Shown: piece by piece, positions 1 through 5,381 of the stretch
How the letters are laid out: each line of letters opens with the position of its first letter
How positions within the stretch are numbered: the stretch's first letter is position 1
Assembly: GCA_003564735.1 (NCBI GenBank)
Contig: PXEK01000373.1
Coordinates: forward strand, 1-5,381
Reading direction: 5' to 3'
DNA: 5,381 nt
Source: Cryomorphaceae bacterium
GTDB taxonomy: Bacteria > Bacteroidota > Bacteroidia > Flavobacteriales_G > Salibacteraceae
The notes under the pieces: generated by a model
The model's input: the letters and a program-made list of their open reading frames with translations, nothing else
Told to the model about the DNA's origin: nothing
Databases searched by the model: none
Position numbers and translations under genes: made by a program

Positions 1-168
1 ATTTCTATGACCTCACCCGATATACGGGCCGGTGTTGCACTTCTCATTGCCGCTTTATCTGCTGAAGGCACGAGCAAAATTCACAACATTGAGCAAATTG
101 ACCGCGGTTATCAATATATCGATAAACGCCTTCAAGCCCTTGGAGCACAAATCAAACGCACAAAATAA
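1..168 (+). CDS. murA: UDP-N-acetylglucosamine 1-carboxyvinyltransferase (MurA), C-terminal 55 codons only
   Basis: The 5' end lies outside the window; frame 1 is open from base 1 to the TAA at 166-168. MurA transfers enolpyruvate from PEP to UDP-GlcNAc, the first committed step of peptidoglycan synthesis in the cytoplasm. The visible tail has the family's closing pattern: TSPDIRAG at about residues 4-11 of the fragment, then IDRGY at 33-37, then a final helix containing ALGAQIKR. Asp7 and Arg9 of the fragment (DIR), and Arg35 (DRGY), align with E. coli Asp369, Arg371 and Arg397, which lie in or near the active site. The protein ends a few residues after the ALGA-I-R motif, as in other MurA proteins, so this is a natural C-terminus and not a truncation. 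The ATG at position 7 is an internal Met. The catalytic Cys loop is outside the window. Identification rests on these motifs alone but they are distinctive. Confidence 0.93.
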   Translation: MSMTSPDIRAGVALLIAALSAEGTSKIHNIEQIDRGYQYIDKRLQALGAQIKRTK

Positions 169-175
169 TTTCAAC

Positions 176-799
176 ATGCTCAACATTAGAATTATCACGG
201 TAATGATAGCTCTGCCGGTTGTAGTGACAGGTTGTTCTTTATTTCATAAAAAACGAACAGCTCCCGAAGGTGAGAATGAAGCCAAAAATAACCGCAAGGT
301 AATTGACGTGACTCCACCCGAAATTGACGATAAAGAAAATTTGAAGATAGGCCTGAGCGTTGGTGATATCGCTCCCGAAATTTCTTTACCTGACCCAAAA
401 GGCAAAACAAAGACGTTAAGCTCACTGCGCGGTAAAATGGTACTTTTAGATTTTTGGGCAGCTTGGTGCGGTCCTTGTCGACGAGAAAACCCCAATTTGG
501 TTCGCGCTTACGAAAAATACAATAAAGCCAAACTTAAAGATGCTTCGGGGTTTGAAATTTACAGCGTATCATTGGATCGCAACCGCAGCGCTTGGATTAG
601 AGCTATTGAAGAAGATGAACTCAATTGGGATGGGCATGTGAGTGACTTGAAATTCTGGAACTCAGAAGCAGCTAAAACGTACAATATCAACAGTATTCCT
701 TACAATTTACTTTTAGACGCGAACGGTGTTATAGTAGCTAAAAATTTGAAGGGACTTGTTCTTGATAAAACTATTGACGAGTACGTGGAGAAGTTTTGA
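176..799 (+). CDS. TlpA/ResA-like thiol-disulfide oxidoreductase lipoprotein (thioredoxin fold)
   Basis: The protein has 207 residues. I chose the ATG at 176 because it opens a lipoprotein signal peptide: a short n-region with Arg5, a hydrophobic stretch at 6-17, then lipobox V17-T-G-C20. An in-frame ATG at 32 would put 48 extra residues inside murA ahead of the signal. The ATG at 203 (Met10) is a weaker alternative because it loses Arg5. A polar linker covers about 21-60, followed by a redoxin/AhpC-TSA type thioredoxin domain at about 61-205. The active site FWAAWCGPC is at 93-101 (Cys98 and Cys101), and the cis-Pro loop SIPYNLLLD has Pro175. Cys20 is followed by S-L-F-H-K-K and not an acidic stretch, so I infer a periplasm-facing lipoprotein that reduces or exchanges disulfides. 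It may serve cytochrome c maturation or envelope protein folding; the substrate cannot be read from sequence. The gene starts 7 bases after murA stops, so it is probably co-transcribed with it. No Shine-Dalgarno is seen. Confidence 0.85.
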   Translation: MLNIRIITVMIALPVVVTGCSLFHKKRTAPEGENEAKNNRKVIDVTPPEIDDKENLKIGLSVGDIAPEISLPDPKGKTKTLSSLRGKMVLLDFWAAWCGPCRRENPNLVRAYEKYNKAKLKDASGFEIYSVSLDRNRSAWIRAIEEDELNWDGHVSDLKFWNSEAAKTYNINSIPYNLLLDANGVIVAKNLKGLVLDKTIDEYVEKF

Positions 800-870
800 T
801 TTCCTGCCACTACGTTTTTTTGATTCGATATTAAAGTATAAAGAAATCAGGTTTATTTGTCCTGTATCCA

Positions 871-886
871 TGACGGAATTGCGACA
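871..886. promoter_or_regulatory. Imperfect palindrome, possible operator upstream of grpE
   Basis: The 16-mer TGACGGAATTGCGACA is symmetric about the AATT centre at 12 of 16 positions (pattern TG-n-CG-n-AATT-n-CG-n-CA). It lies 120 bases before grpE. Its outer TGAC/GACA edges resemble the second palindrome at 924-936, and the centres of the two are about 52 bases apart, close to five helical turns. No regulator can be named; the operator role is inference. Confidence 0.3.
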
Positions 887-905
887 ACCTTACAGCAAAA
901 TCAGA

Positions 906-917
906 CCGATAAATCGG
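906..917. repeat. Short perfect inverted repeat CCGAT-AA-ATCGG
   Basis: Perfect 5-bp arms at 906-910 and 913-917 flank a 2-base centre. The centre is too short to form an RNA hairpin loop at full pairing, so if it matters it is as a DNA site. It sits between the two TGAC-type palindromes. It may be chance. Confidence 0.25.
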
Positions 918-923
918 CAATTG

Positions 924-936
924 TGACAATTTGTCT
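924..936. promoter_or_regulatory. Palindrome TGACAA-T-TTGTCT, possible operator upstream of grpE
   Basis: GACAA at 925-929 and TTGTC at 931-935 are perfect inverted arms around a single central T; the flanking T924 and T936 break the symmetry. It ends 70 bases before the grpE ATG, a plausible place for an operator or promoter element. It overlaps a direct repeat, CAATTGT at 918-924 and CAATTTGT at 927-934. Binding by a heat-shock regulator is a guess from position only. Confidence 0.35.
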
Positions 937-956
937 ATTCCCTCCCCCACACCTCA

Positions 957-980
957 GTAACGGCAAAGAGATTGCCTTAC
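957..980 (+). promoter_or_regulatory. Bulged stem-loop in the putative grpE 5' leader
   Basis: GTAA at 957-960 pairs with TTAC at 977-980, and GGCAA at 962-966 pairs with TTGCC at 972-976. C961 is bulged and AGAGA (967-971) forms the loop, giving nine Watson-Crick pairs with one bulge. The stem ends 26 bases before the grpE start codon. No T-run follows, so it is not an intrinsic terminator. It could be a leader structure affecting translation or stability of the grpE-dnaJ mRNA, if transcription starts upstream of 957. The pairing is directly visible; the function is inference. Confidence 0.4.
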
Positions 981-1006
981 CCGTAAATGTTCGAAAATAG
1001 AAATTC

Positions 1007-1582
1007 ATGAAAGACGAAAAAGAGACAAAAGAAAATCTCGAAGAGCAAGAGAAAGAATCTCCAAAAAATGTATCAAGCAACGAAGATACGCAAGTTGAAG
1101 AGGGTTCTGAACAAAATAATGATGAAGAGAAGTCTGAAGAGAGTCCTGCTGAATCAAAATACAATGAGCTCAACGACAAGTACGTAAGGCTTTACAGTGA
1201 TTTTGAGAACTTTAGACGCCGTACCGCTAAGGAACGTTTAGAATTAACGGCCAGTGCCGGTGCCGATATCTTAAAATCTCTGCTTCCCGTTATCGATGAT
1301 TTGGAACGAGCCTTAAATGCCGACAAAGAAAATGAAGATGCGAAATCCATCAAAGAGGGAATTACTTTAGTCTATCAAAAGATGATGAGGACGCTCAAGG
1401 AAAAAGGTTTGCGAGAAATGGAGAATACGGGTGAACCGTTTGATGCAGAACGAGAGGAAGCTATTGCGAAAATACCCGCTCCAAAGAAAAAATTGAAAGG
1501 TAAAGTTGTTGATGTTGTTGAGAAAGGCTATTACCTGAATGATAAAATTTTACGCCACGCTAAAGTAGTAGTGGGAGAATAA
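1007..1582 (+). CDS. grpE: Nucleotide exchange factor GrpE, co-chaperone of DnaK
   Basis: This 191-residue protein is of normal length for the family. GrpE acts as a cytoplasmic dimer that releases ADP from DnaK and so drives the Hsp70 cycle. Residues 1-49 are a highly charged, mostly acidic and probably disordered tail. Residues 50-135 carry the long helical dimerisation region, including [22 protein letters not shown] at about 51-72 and [18 protein letters not shown] at 87-103. Residues 136-191 form the beta domain that contacts DnaK, ending [17 protein letters not shown], which matches the family signature. One oddity is that the signature's first half reads FDAEREEAI, with Glu150 where His (or Met) is usual. 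I chose the ATG at 1007 because it gives a standard N-terminal tail and no in-frame Met precedes it nearby. The leader AAATAGAAATTC has no Shine-Dalgarno. It is 7 bases upstream of dnaJ, and no dnaK lies beside it. Confidence 0.96.
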   Translation: MKDEKETKENLEEQEKESPKNVSSNEDTQVEEGSEQNNDEEKSEESPAESKYNELNDKYVRLYSDFENFRRRTAKERLELTASAGADILKSLLPVIDDLERALNADKENEDAKSIKEGITLVYQKMMRTLKEKGLREMENTGEPFDAEREEAIAKIPAPKKKLKGKVVDVVEKGYYLNDKILRHAKVVVGE

Positions 1583-1589
1583 TAGTTCT

Positions 1590-2705
1590 ATGTCAAAAAG
1601 AGATTATTACGACGTTTTAGGGATTTCAAAATCTGCCTCAGAATCAGAAATCAAAAAGGCTTATCGCAAGTTGGCCTTGAAATACCACCCCGATAAAAAC
1701 CCGGATGACAAGGAAGCGGAAGCGAAGTTTAAAGAAGCCGCTGAAGCTTACGAGGTACTTGGGAACAAAGATAAAAAAGCCCGATATGACCAATTCGGCC
1801 ATGCCGGTATGGGCGGTGCGGCAGGTGGCGGCTTTGGCGGCGGTGGTATGGATATGGAGGATATTTTCAGTCAGTTTGGCGATATATTCGGGGGCGCTTT
1901 TGGCGGTGGTGGCGGTCGCCGAGGTGGCGGCAGACGTACTACCAAGGGCTCCAATATGAGAATAAGAGTAAAGCTTAATCTCAGAGACATAGCCAACGGC
2001 ACCACTAAAAAAATAAAGGTCAATAAACTGGTAAACGCCCCGGGGAGCACTTACACCACCTGCCGAACATGTAACGGAACGGGGCGTGTGACTCGCGTGA
2101 CAAATACCTTTTTGGGCCAAATGCAAACGGCATCAACATGCCCAACCTGCGGCGGCGACGGTAAAGTAATTGAAAAGCGCGCTCCGGGCTCTGACCAAAA
2201 CGGTCAGGTAAGAAAAGAAGAAATCATCGAAATCGATATACCGGCCGGTGTTGAGGAGGGTATGCAACTCACAGTTAGAGGAAAAGGTAACGAAGGGCCC
2301 AAAGGCGGTATTCCGGGTGACCTTTTGGTTGTTGTTGAAGAGGTTAAAAATGAAGACCTTGAACGTGAAGGCAGAAACTTACATTACGATTTATTTTTGA
2401 ACTTTGCCGATTTGGCACTGGGTACGGAAACCGAAATACCTACCATTGAAGGTAAAGCAAAGATTAAAATAGCCGCGGGTACAAACGCCGGAAAAATTTT
2501 ACGATTGAAAGATAAAGGATTACCTTCAATTAATGAGTACGGCAGGGGTGATCTCATGGTTCACATTAATGCTTGGACCCCAAAAAGCCTCAACAATGAA
2601 GAAAGGGAGTTACTTGAGAAACTCAGAAACTCAGAAAACTTCAAGCCCAATCCCACCGGTAAAGAGAAAAGCTTTTTCGGTAGGGTTAAGGAGTATTTCA
2701 ACTAA
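1590..2705 (+). CDS. dnaJ: Chaperone DnaJ (Hsp40, class A) with a reduced two-motif zinc region
   Basis: This 371-residue protein delivers unfolded substrates to DnaK and stimulates its ATPase. The J domain spans 1-70 with the HPD triad at His33-Pro34-Asp35. A Gly/Phe-rich linker covers about 71-117 and includes [15 protein letters not shown]. The zinc region is at about 147-210, and substrate-binding beta domains plus the dimerisation tail cover about 211-371 ([41 protein letters not shown]). Class A DnaJ normally has four CxxCxGxG motifs. Only two are present here: CRTCNGTG at 158-165 and CPTCGGDG at 184-191, which correspond to motifs II and III. Motif I is replaced by the short segment NAPGSTYTT. 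At motif IV the two cysteines are Ala198 and Ser201. The reading frame is clean, so this is evolved loss, not a frameshift. Start: ATG 7 bases after grpE's stop, with a weak GGAG at 1574-1577 set rather far upstream. It is probably in an operon with grpE. Confidence 0.96.
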   Translation: MSKRDYYDVLGISKSASESEIKKAYRKLALKYHPDKNPDDKEAEAKFKEAAEAYEVLGNKDKKARYDQFGHAGMGGAAGGGFGGGGMDMEDIFSQFGDIFGGAFGGGGGRRGGGRRTTKGSNMRIRVKLNLRDIANGTTKKIKVNKLVNAPGSTYTTCRTCNGTGRVTRVTNTFLGQMQTASTCPTCGGDGKVIEKRAPGSDQNGQVRKEEIIEIDIPAGVEEGMQLTVRGKGNEGPKGGIPGDLLVVVEEVKNEDLEREGRNLHYDLFLNFADLALGTETEIPTIEGKAKIKIAAGTNAGKILRLKDKGLPSINEYGRGDLMVHINAWTPKSLNNEERELLEKLRNSENFKPNPTGKEKSFFGRVKEYFN

Positions 2706-3093
2706 TATTTAAAGTGGAGAGTCACGCTGTTGAGCGGAGAGCGCTGAATCTTACTTTACATTGATTGACCGCACTGTGCAGGTGAATATCGACATGCCGT
2801 GGTCTAAAAAACTTGACACATTCGGGTTTGCGTGCAATAAACAGTAGGTCTACACTAACAAAACATAAGTGCAGGGATACCGCCGTTAGTAGTATTTCGA
2901 GGTCGTTTATTTTACGAAAGCTGACTTAGAACGGTATTTCTACTTCAACCGACTACATAAAGTATTTTTCGGCTGTTTAGGACTTCGTTTTTCATTTCAG
3001 GAATTTTTGTTCCACTTTAGCGAGCCACGGAACTTAAAGGATAATTCTTTCAAAAATCATTCATACTTTTGAGGGCTAAATTTTATCAATTGT
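2706..3093. other. 388-bp intergenic region with no supported gene
   Basis: Nothing here looks like a protein or RNA gene. All three + frames are broken by stops. The longest minus-strand open stretch (2725-2925) has no ATG, GTG or TTG codon. Visible small structures are GGAGAG repeated at 2716-2721 and 2736-2741; CGCT (2725-2728), AGCG (2733-2736) and CGCT (2742-2745), which could form two alternative 4-bp hairpins; GCAC-T-GTGC at 2771-2779; TCGT/ACGA at 2903-2906 and 2914-2917; and GTTCC/GGAAC at 3009-3013 and 3029-3033. None is followed by a T-run, so no clear dnaJ terminator is visible. The last 30 bases hold the likely glmM promoter. Confidence 0.6.
3064..3071 (+). promoter_or_regulatory. 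Bacteroidota-type -7 promoter box (TAnnTTTG) for glmM
   Basis: TACTTTTG is an exact match to TAnnTTTG, the -7 element of the Bacteroidota primary sigma factor. It ends 22 bases before the glmM ATG, so transcription would start near 3075-3080 and leave a leader of only about 15-20 bases. The weak point is that no TTTG (-33 box) is found about 19-21 bases upstream. The call rests on the -7 match and its placement. Confidence 0.5.
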
Positions 3094-4479
3094 ATGACAT
3101 TAATCAAATCTATTTCGGGAATACGAGGAACTATAGGAGGTAAACAAGGAACGGCATTAACACCTCAGGATACTGTTAAATTCACCTCCGGTTTTGGTCG
3201 GTTTATTATTGAACGAAGCGGAAAAATCAACCCTACCATTGTGGTGGGCAGAGACGCTCGAATATCAGGACCTATCATTGAAGATTTGGTTTCGGGAACA
3301 TTGAGAGCACAAGGAATTAACGTGGTTAACTTGGGACTTGCCACAACACCCACGGTTGAAATGGCCGTAACCGCTGAAAAAGCCGATGCGGGAATCATAC
3401 TCACGGCAAGTCACAACCCCGGGAATTGGAATGCACTTAAACTACTCAACGAAAAAGGTGAGTTTATCAATGATGTTGAGGGGAAAAAAGTACTCACTTA
3501 TGCCGAAAGTACAGACTTTGATTACGCCGATGTAGAAAAACTGGGAACGTACAGAGAAGAAAAAAACCACACGGCACTGCATATCGAAGCCATAAAAGAA
3601 CTTCCCTTAGTTGACCCTGAAGCCATTGCCGAAGCTAACCTTACCGTGGCCGTTGACGCCGTAAACTCGGTGGGCGGAATCGTAATTCCCCAATTATTAA
3701 AAGAGTTAGGGGTTAGAAACGTGATAGAAATTTACTGCACGCCCAACGGAAACTTCCCCCACAACCCGGAGCCGTTGCCCGAAAACCTTACTGAAATTGC
3801 CAAGGTTATAAAAGAAAAAAAGGCTGACGTGGGCTTTGTTGTTGACCCGGACGTTGATAGATTGGCTATAGTATGTGAAAACGGTGAAATGTTTGGGGAA
3901 GAATACACCTTGGTCGCTGTTGCCGATTATATACTGAGTCACACCCCGGGGAATACCGTTTCTAACCTATCCTCCACACGTGCACTGAGAGACATCACCG
4001 AAAAACACAACGGAACCTACCATGCGGCAGCCGTAGGTGAAGTAAATGTGGTGAGTAAAATGAAAGAAGTGAATGCGGTAATCGGCGGTGAAGGAAACGG
4101 TGGCGTAATTTACCCCGAACTACATTGCGGCAGAGACGCGCCCTTAGGCGTGGCACTCTTTTTAAGCTTAATGGCCAAGAGAAGTAAAACGCCTAGCGAG
4201 TTATTGAAGGAATATCCGCAATACAGCATTTCAAAGAATAAAATTGCGCTCTCACCGGATCTCGACGTGGATAAGATATTAAAGAATATTGAAGATAAAT
4301 ACGCCGATGAGCAAATTAACACTATTGACGGTGTTAAAGTAGATTTTGAAGATGAATGGTTTCACTTGAGAAAATCAAACACCGAACCCATTATCCGGAT
4401 TTACGCCGAAAGCTCAAGTCGTGAAAAGGCCGACGCACTGGCCGAAAGAATAAAACAAGAAATTCAAGAAATAACCTAA
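3094..4479 (+). CDS. glmM: Phosphoglucosamine mutase (GlmM), alpha-D-phosphohexomutase family
   Basis: This 461-residue enzyme most likely interconverts glucosamine-6-phosphate and glucosamine-1-phosphate, feeding UDP-GlcNAc for peptidoglycan and lipid A. It carries the four phosphohexomutase signatures in order. SGIRG is at 8-12. The phosphoserine loop TASHNP is at 104-109, with Ser106 as the residue that carries phosphate. The Mg-binding loop DPDVDR is at 251-256 (Asp251, 253, 255). The sugar-binding loop GGEGNGG is at 331-337, and the phosphate-binding loop RKSNTEP is at 426-432. The GGEGNGG form, instead of the GGExSGH of E. coli GlmM, is typical of a Bacteroidota and archaeal branch usually annotated as GlmM. 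Phosphomannomutase or phosphoglucomutase activity is the main alternative and motifs alone do not exclude it. The start is the first in-frame Met, directly before the conserved IKSISGIRG opening. There is no Shine-Dalgarno; a promoter box lies at 3064-3071. It is probably co-transcribed with the cysteine desulfurase gene 11 bases downstream. Confidence 0.88.
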   Translation: MTLIKSISGIRGTIGGKQGTALTPQDTVKFTSGFGRFIIERSGKINPTIVVGRDARISGPIIEDLVSGTLRAQGINVVNLGLATTPTVEMAVTAEKADAGIILTASHNPGNWNALKLLNEKGEFINDVEGKKVLTYAESTDFDYADVEKLGTYREEKNHTALHIEAIKELPLVDPEAIAEANLTVAVDAVNSVGGIVIPQLLKELGVRNVIEIYCTPNGNFPHNPEPLPENLTEIAKVIKEKKADVGFVVDPDVDRLAIVCENGEMFGEEYTLVAVADYILSHTPGNTVSNLSSTRALRDITEKHNGTYHAAAVGEVNVVSKMKEVNAVIGGEGNGGVIYPELHCGRDAPLGVALFLSLMAKRSKTPSELLKEYPQYSISKNKIALSPDLDVDKILKNIEDKYADEQINTIDGVKVDFEDEWFHLRKSNTEPIIRIYAESSSREKADALAERIKQEIQEIT

Positions 4480-4490
4480 CACTTCGGCAA

Positions 4491-5381
4491 ATGGCAAAAA
4501 GAGTTTATTTGGATAACGCCGCTACCACACAACCCGATCCTGAGGTAATTGAAGCTCTAACCTCCATGATGACATCAGATTACGGGAACCCCAGTTCCAC
4601 TCATTCTTACGGTCGAAGTGCCAAAGGAAAGTTAGAACAAGCGCGGCGTACTATTGCTAAATTAATTAATGCCCTGCCCGGAGAAATTATTTTTACATCC
4701 GGCGGCACTGAGGCAGATAACATCGCCATTATAAGAAGCGTAAAAGACTTGGGGGTAAAGCGTATTATCACCTCAGAACTTGAGCATCATGCCGTTTTAC
4801 ATACCGTCGAAAACTGCGGCATCGAGAGTCACATAAAAGTCATTAAAACAAAAATTGACGAAAAAGGATTTGTGGATATTAACCACCTTAAGGAGTTACT
4901 TGAGGCAGAAGATACCAAAACATTAGTTTCATTGATGCACGGAAATAATGAAATAGGCAATTTATTACCCATTGACGACGTTAGTGAATTATGTGCCGAG
5001 AATAATGCGCTTTTTCATTCAGACACCGTTCAAACCATGGGGCACTACCCGTTTGATATGCAAAAGCAACAAATCGATTTTTTAACCTGCGGCGCACATA
5101 AACTTCACGGCCCCAAGGGTATAGGCTTTTTATTTAAGCGAAAAAATCTCGATATTAAACCAATCATTCAAGGCGGTGGTCAAGAAGCGGGAAAGAGGCC
5201 GGGTACAGAGAATATTTACGGCATTGTGGCTATGGCAAAAGCACTTGAAATTGCCTACAACAATCATGAAAAAAACAAGGCTCATGTTCTCAGTATAAAA
5301 AAGTACATGATTGAACAACTCAAAGCAAAAATTGACGGGGTTCAATTCAACGGCGGGTGTACAGAATTAGACCGCTCTCTC
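4491..5381 (+). CDS. Cysteine desulfurase, group I (IscS/NifS type), 3' end outside the window
   Basis: The frame is open from the ATG at 4491 to the last base, giving 297 codons of an expected 380-400. This PLP enzyme takes sulfur from cysteine as a persulfide, giving alanine, for Fe-S cluster assembly and tRNA thiolation in the cytoplasm. Recognisable blocks are YLDNAATT at 6-13, YGNPSSTHSYGR at 31-42, TSGGTEADNIAI at 69-80 (cofactor phosphate region) and LEHHAV at 97-102 (His99 aligns with the His stacked on PLP). Further on come HGNNEIG at 150-156, HSDTVQT at 176-182 (Asp178 and Gln181), CGAHKLHGPKG at 200-210 (Lys204 is the PLP Schiff-base lysine) and GGGQEAGKRPGTEN at 228-241. The TSGGTE form places it in group I and not with SufS. 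The catalytic Cys loop lies beyond the window. It starts 11 bases after glmM with no Shine-Dalgarno, so it is probably on the same transcript. I give no symbol because iscS and nifS cannot be told apart here. Confidence 0.93.
   Translation, partial: MAKRVYLDNAATTQPDPEVIEALTSMMTSDYGNPSSTHSYGRSAKGKLEQARRTIAKLINALPGEIIFTSGGTEADNIAIIRSVKDLGVKRIITSELEHHAVLHTVENCGIESHIKVIKTKIDEKGFVDINHLKELLEAEDTKTLVSLMHGNNEIGNLLPIDDVSELCAENNALFHSDTVQTMGHYPFDMQKQQIDFLTCGAHKLHGPKGIGFLFKRKNLDIKPIIQGGGQEAGKRPGTENIYGIVAMAKALEIAYNNHEKNKAHVLSIKKYMIEQLKAKIDGVQFNGGCTELDRSL

Larger units (their letters stand above)
800..1006. other. Intergenic region between the lipoprotein gene and grpE, likely grpE promoter and leader
   Basis: No gene is supported in these 207 bases. 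The region holds three short inverted repeats (871-886, 906-917, 924-936) and one hairpin (957-980), each listed separately. I see no intrinsic terminator for the murA-lipoprotein unit: the T-run at 815-821 is not preceded by a stem. A weak CAGG/CCTG pair at 848-851 and 861-864 is too small to call. No exact TAnnTTTG box, and no CIRCE element (TTAGCACTC-N9-GAGTGCTAA), is present. The grpE promoter must lie here if grpE-dnaJ is transcribed on its own, but I cannot place it. Confidence 0.6.

Noticed and set aside
32..175. Longer N-terminus for the thioredoxin-like lipoprotein, starting at the ATG at 32.
   Set aside because: It would overlap murA by 137 bases and place 48 residues ahead of a clear lipoprotein signal peptide with its own ATG at 176.
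870..926. An 18-codon ORF (ATG at 870, TGA at 924-926) in the grpE upstream region, possible leader peptide.
   Set aside because: Too short to judge, no ribosome binding site, and no regulatory codon pattern such as repeated residues; it overlaps the palindromes by chance.
1644..2126. 160-codon minus-strand ORF inside dnaJ.
   Set aside because: It is a shadow of the dnaJ coding frame, caused by the Gly-rich codon run; its translation shows no family features.
1007..2705. Possibility that grpE-dnaJ was acquired by transfer or that dnaJ is a decaying copy, given the missing zinc motifs.
   Set aside because: The frame is intact, the HPD triad and C-terminal domains are conserved, base composition looks like the neighbours, and the loss is confined to one structural zinc site.
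2725..2745. Possible dnaJ transcription terminator from the CGCT/AGCG hairpins.
   Set aside because: Stems are only 4 bp and no T-run follows.
2813..2841. TTGACA at 2813-2818 followed 17 bases later by AATAAA, resembling a sigma-70 promoter.
   Set aside because: The -10 match is poor, Bacteroidota do not use the E. coli consensus, and it is more than 250 bases from the next gene.
2794..2847. 17-residue + strand ORF downstream of dnaJ, within a slightly longer open stretch from 2734.
   Set aside because: Very short, no ribosome binding site or recognisable peptide motif; consistent with chance.
2722..2925. Minus-strand open stretch of 67 codons between dnaJ and glmM.
   Set aside because: It contains no ATG, GTG or TTG codon in frame, and its translation has no recognisable motif.

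Overview
The window carries six genes, all on the + strand, and reads as a slice of chromosome from a Bacteroidota bacterium, most likely Flavobacteriia or a close relative. Three things point that way. Start codons are preceded by A/T-rich leaders with almost no Shine-Dalgarno sequence. A TAnnTTTG promoter box sits just before glmM. The DnaJ has a two-motif zinc region that I recall from flavobacterial DnaJ proteins. The content is housekeeping. I see no mobile element, CRISPR array, RNA gene, phage gene or defence system.

Layout: (1) Positions 1-168 are the last 55 codons of murA (peptidoglycan precursor synthesis). Seven bases later comes a TlpA/ResA-type thioredoxin-fold lipoprotein (176-799), probably co-transcribed with murA. 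(2) Positions 800-1006 are a 207-bp gap with three small inverted repeats and a bulged 9-bp hairpin lying 26 bases before grpE. This is the best regulatory candidate in the window. (3) grpE (1007-1582) and dnaJ (1590-2705) are 7 bases apart. They form a co-chaperone operon serving a DnaK that is encoded elsewhere. (4) Positions 2706-3093 are a 388-bp stretch with no gene I can support; its last 30 bases hold the glmM promoter. (5) glmM (3094-4479) is followed after 11 bases by a group I (IscS/NifS-type) cysteine desulfurase. That gene starts at 4491 and runs off the end of the window, so 297 codons are visible.

Two genes, murA and glmM, serve the same pathway: GlmM makes glucosamine-1-phosphate, the precursor of UDP-GlcNAc, which is the substrate of MurA. 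GrpE and DnaJ work as a pair on DnaK. The cysteine desulfurase supplies sulfur for Fe-S clusters and tRNA thiolation, and it probably shares the glmM transcript only by location.

The most notable observation is in DnaJ. Zinc-binding motifs I and IV, which together form zinc centre I, are both gone, while motifs II and III (centre II) are intact. Lesser points are a GrpE with Glu at a usually conserved His, and the structured grpE leader. I did not find a convincing undescribed system.
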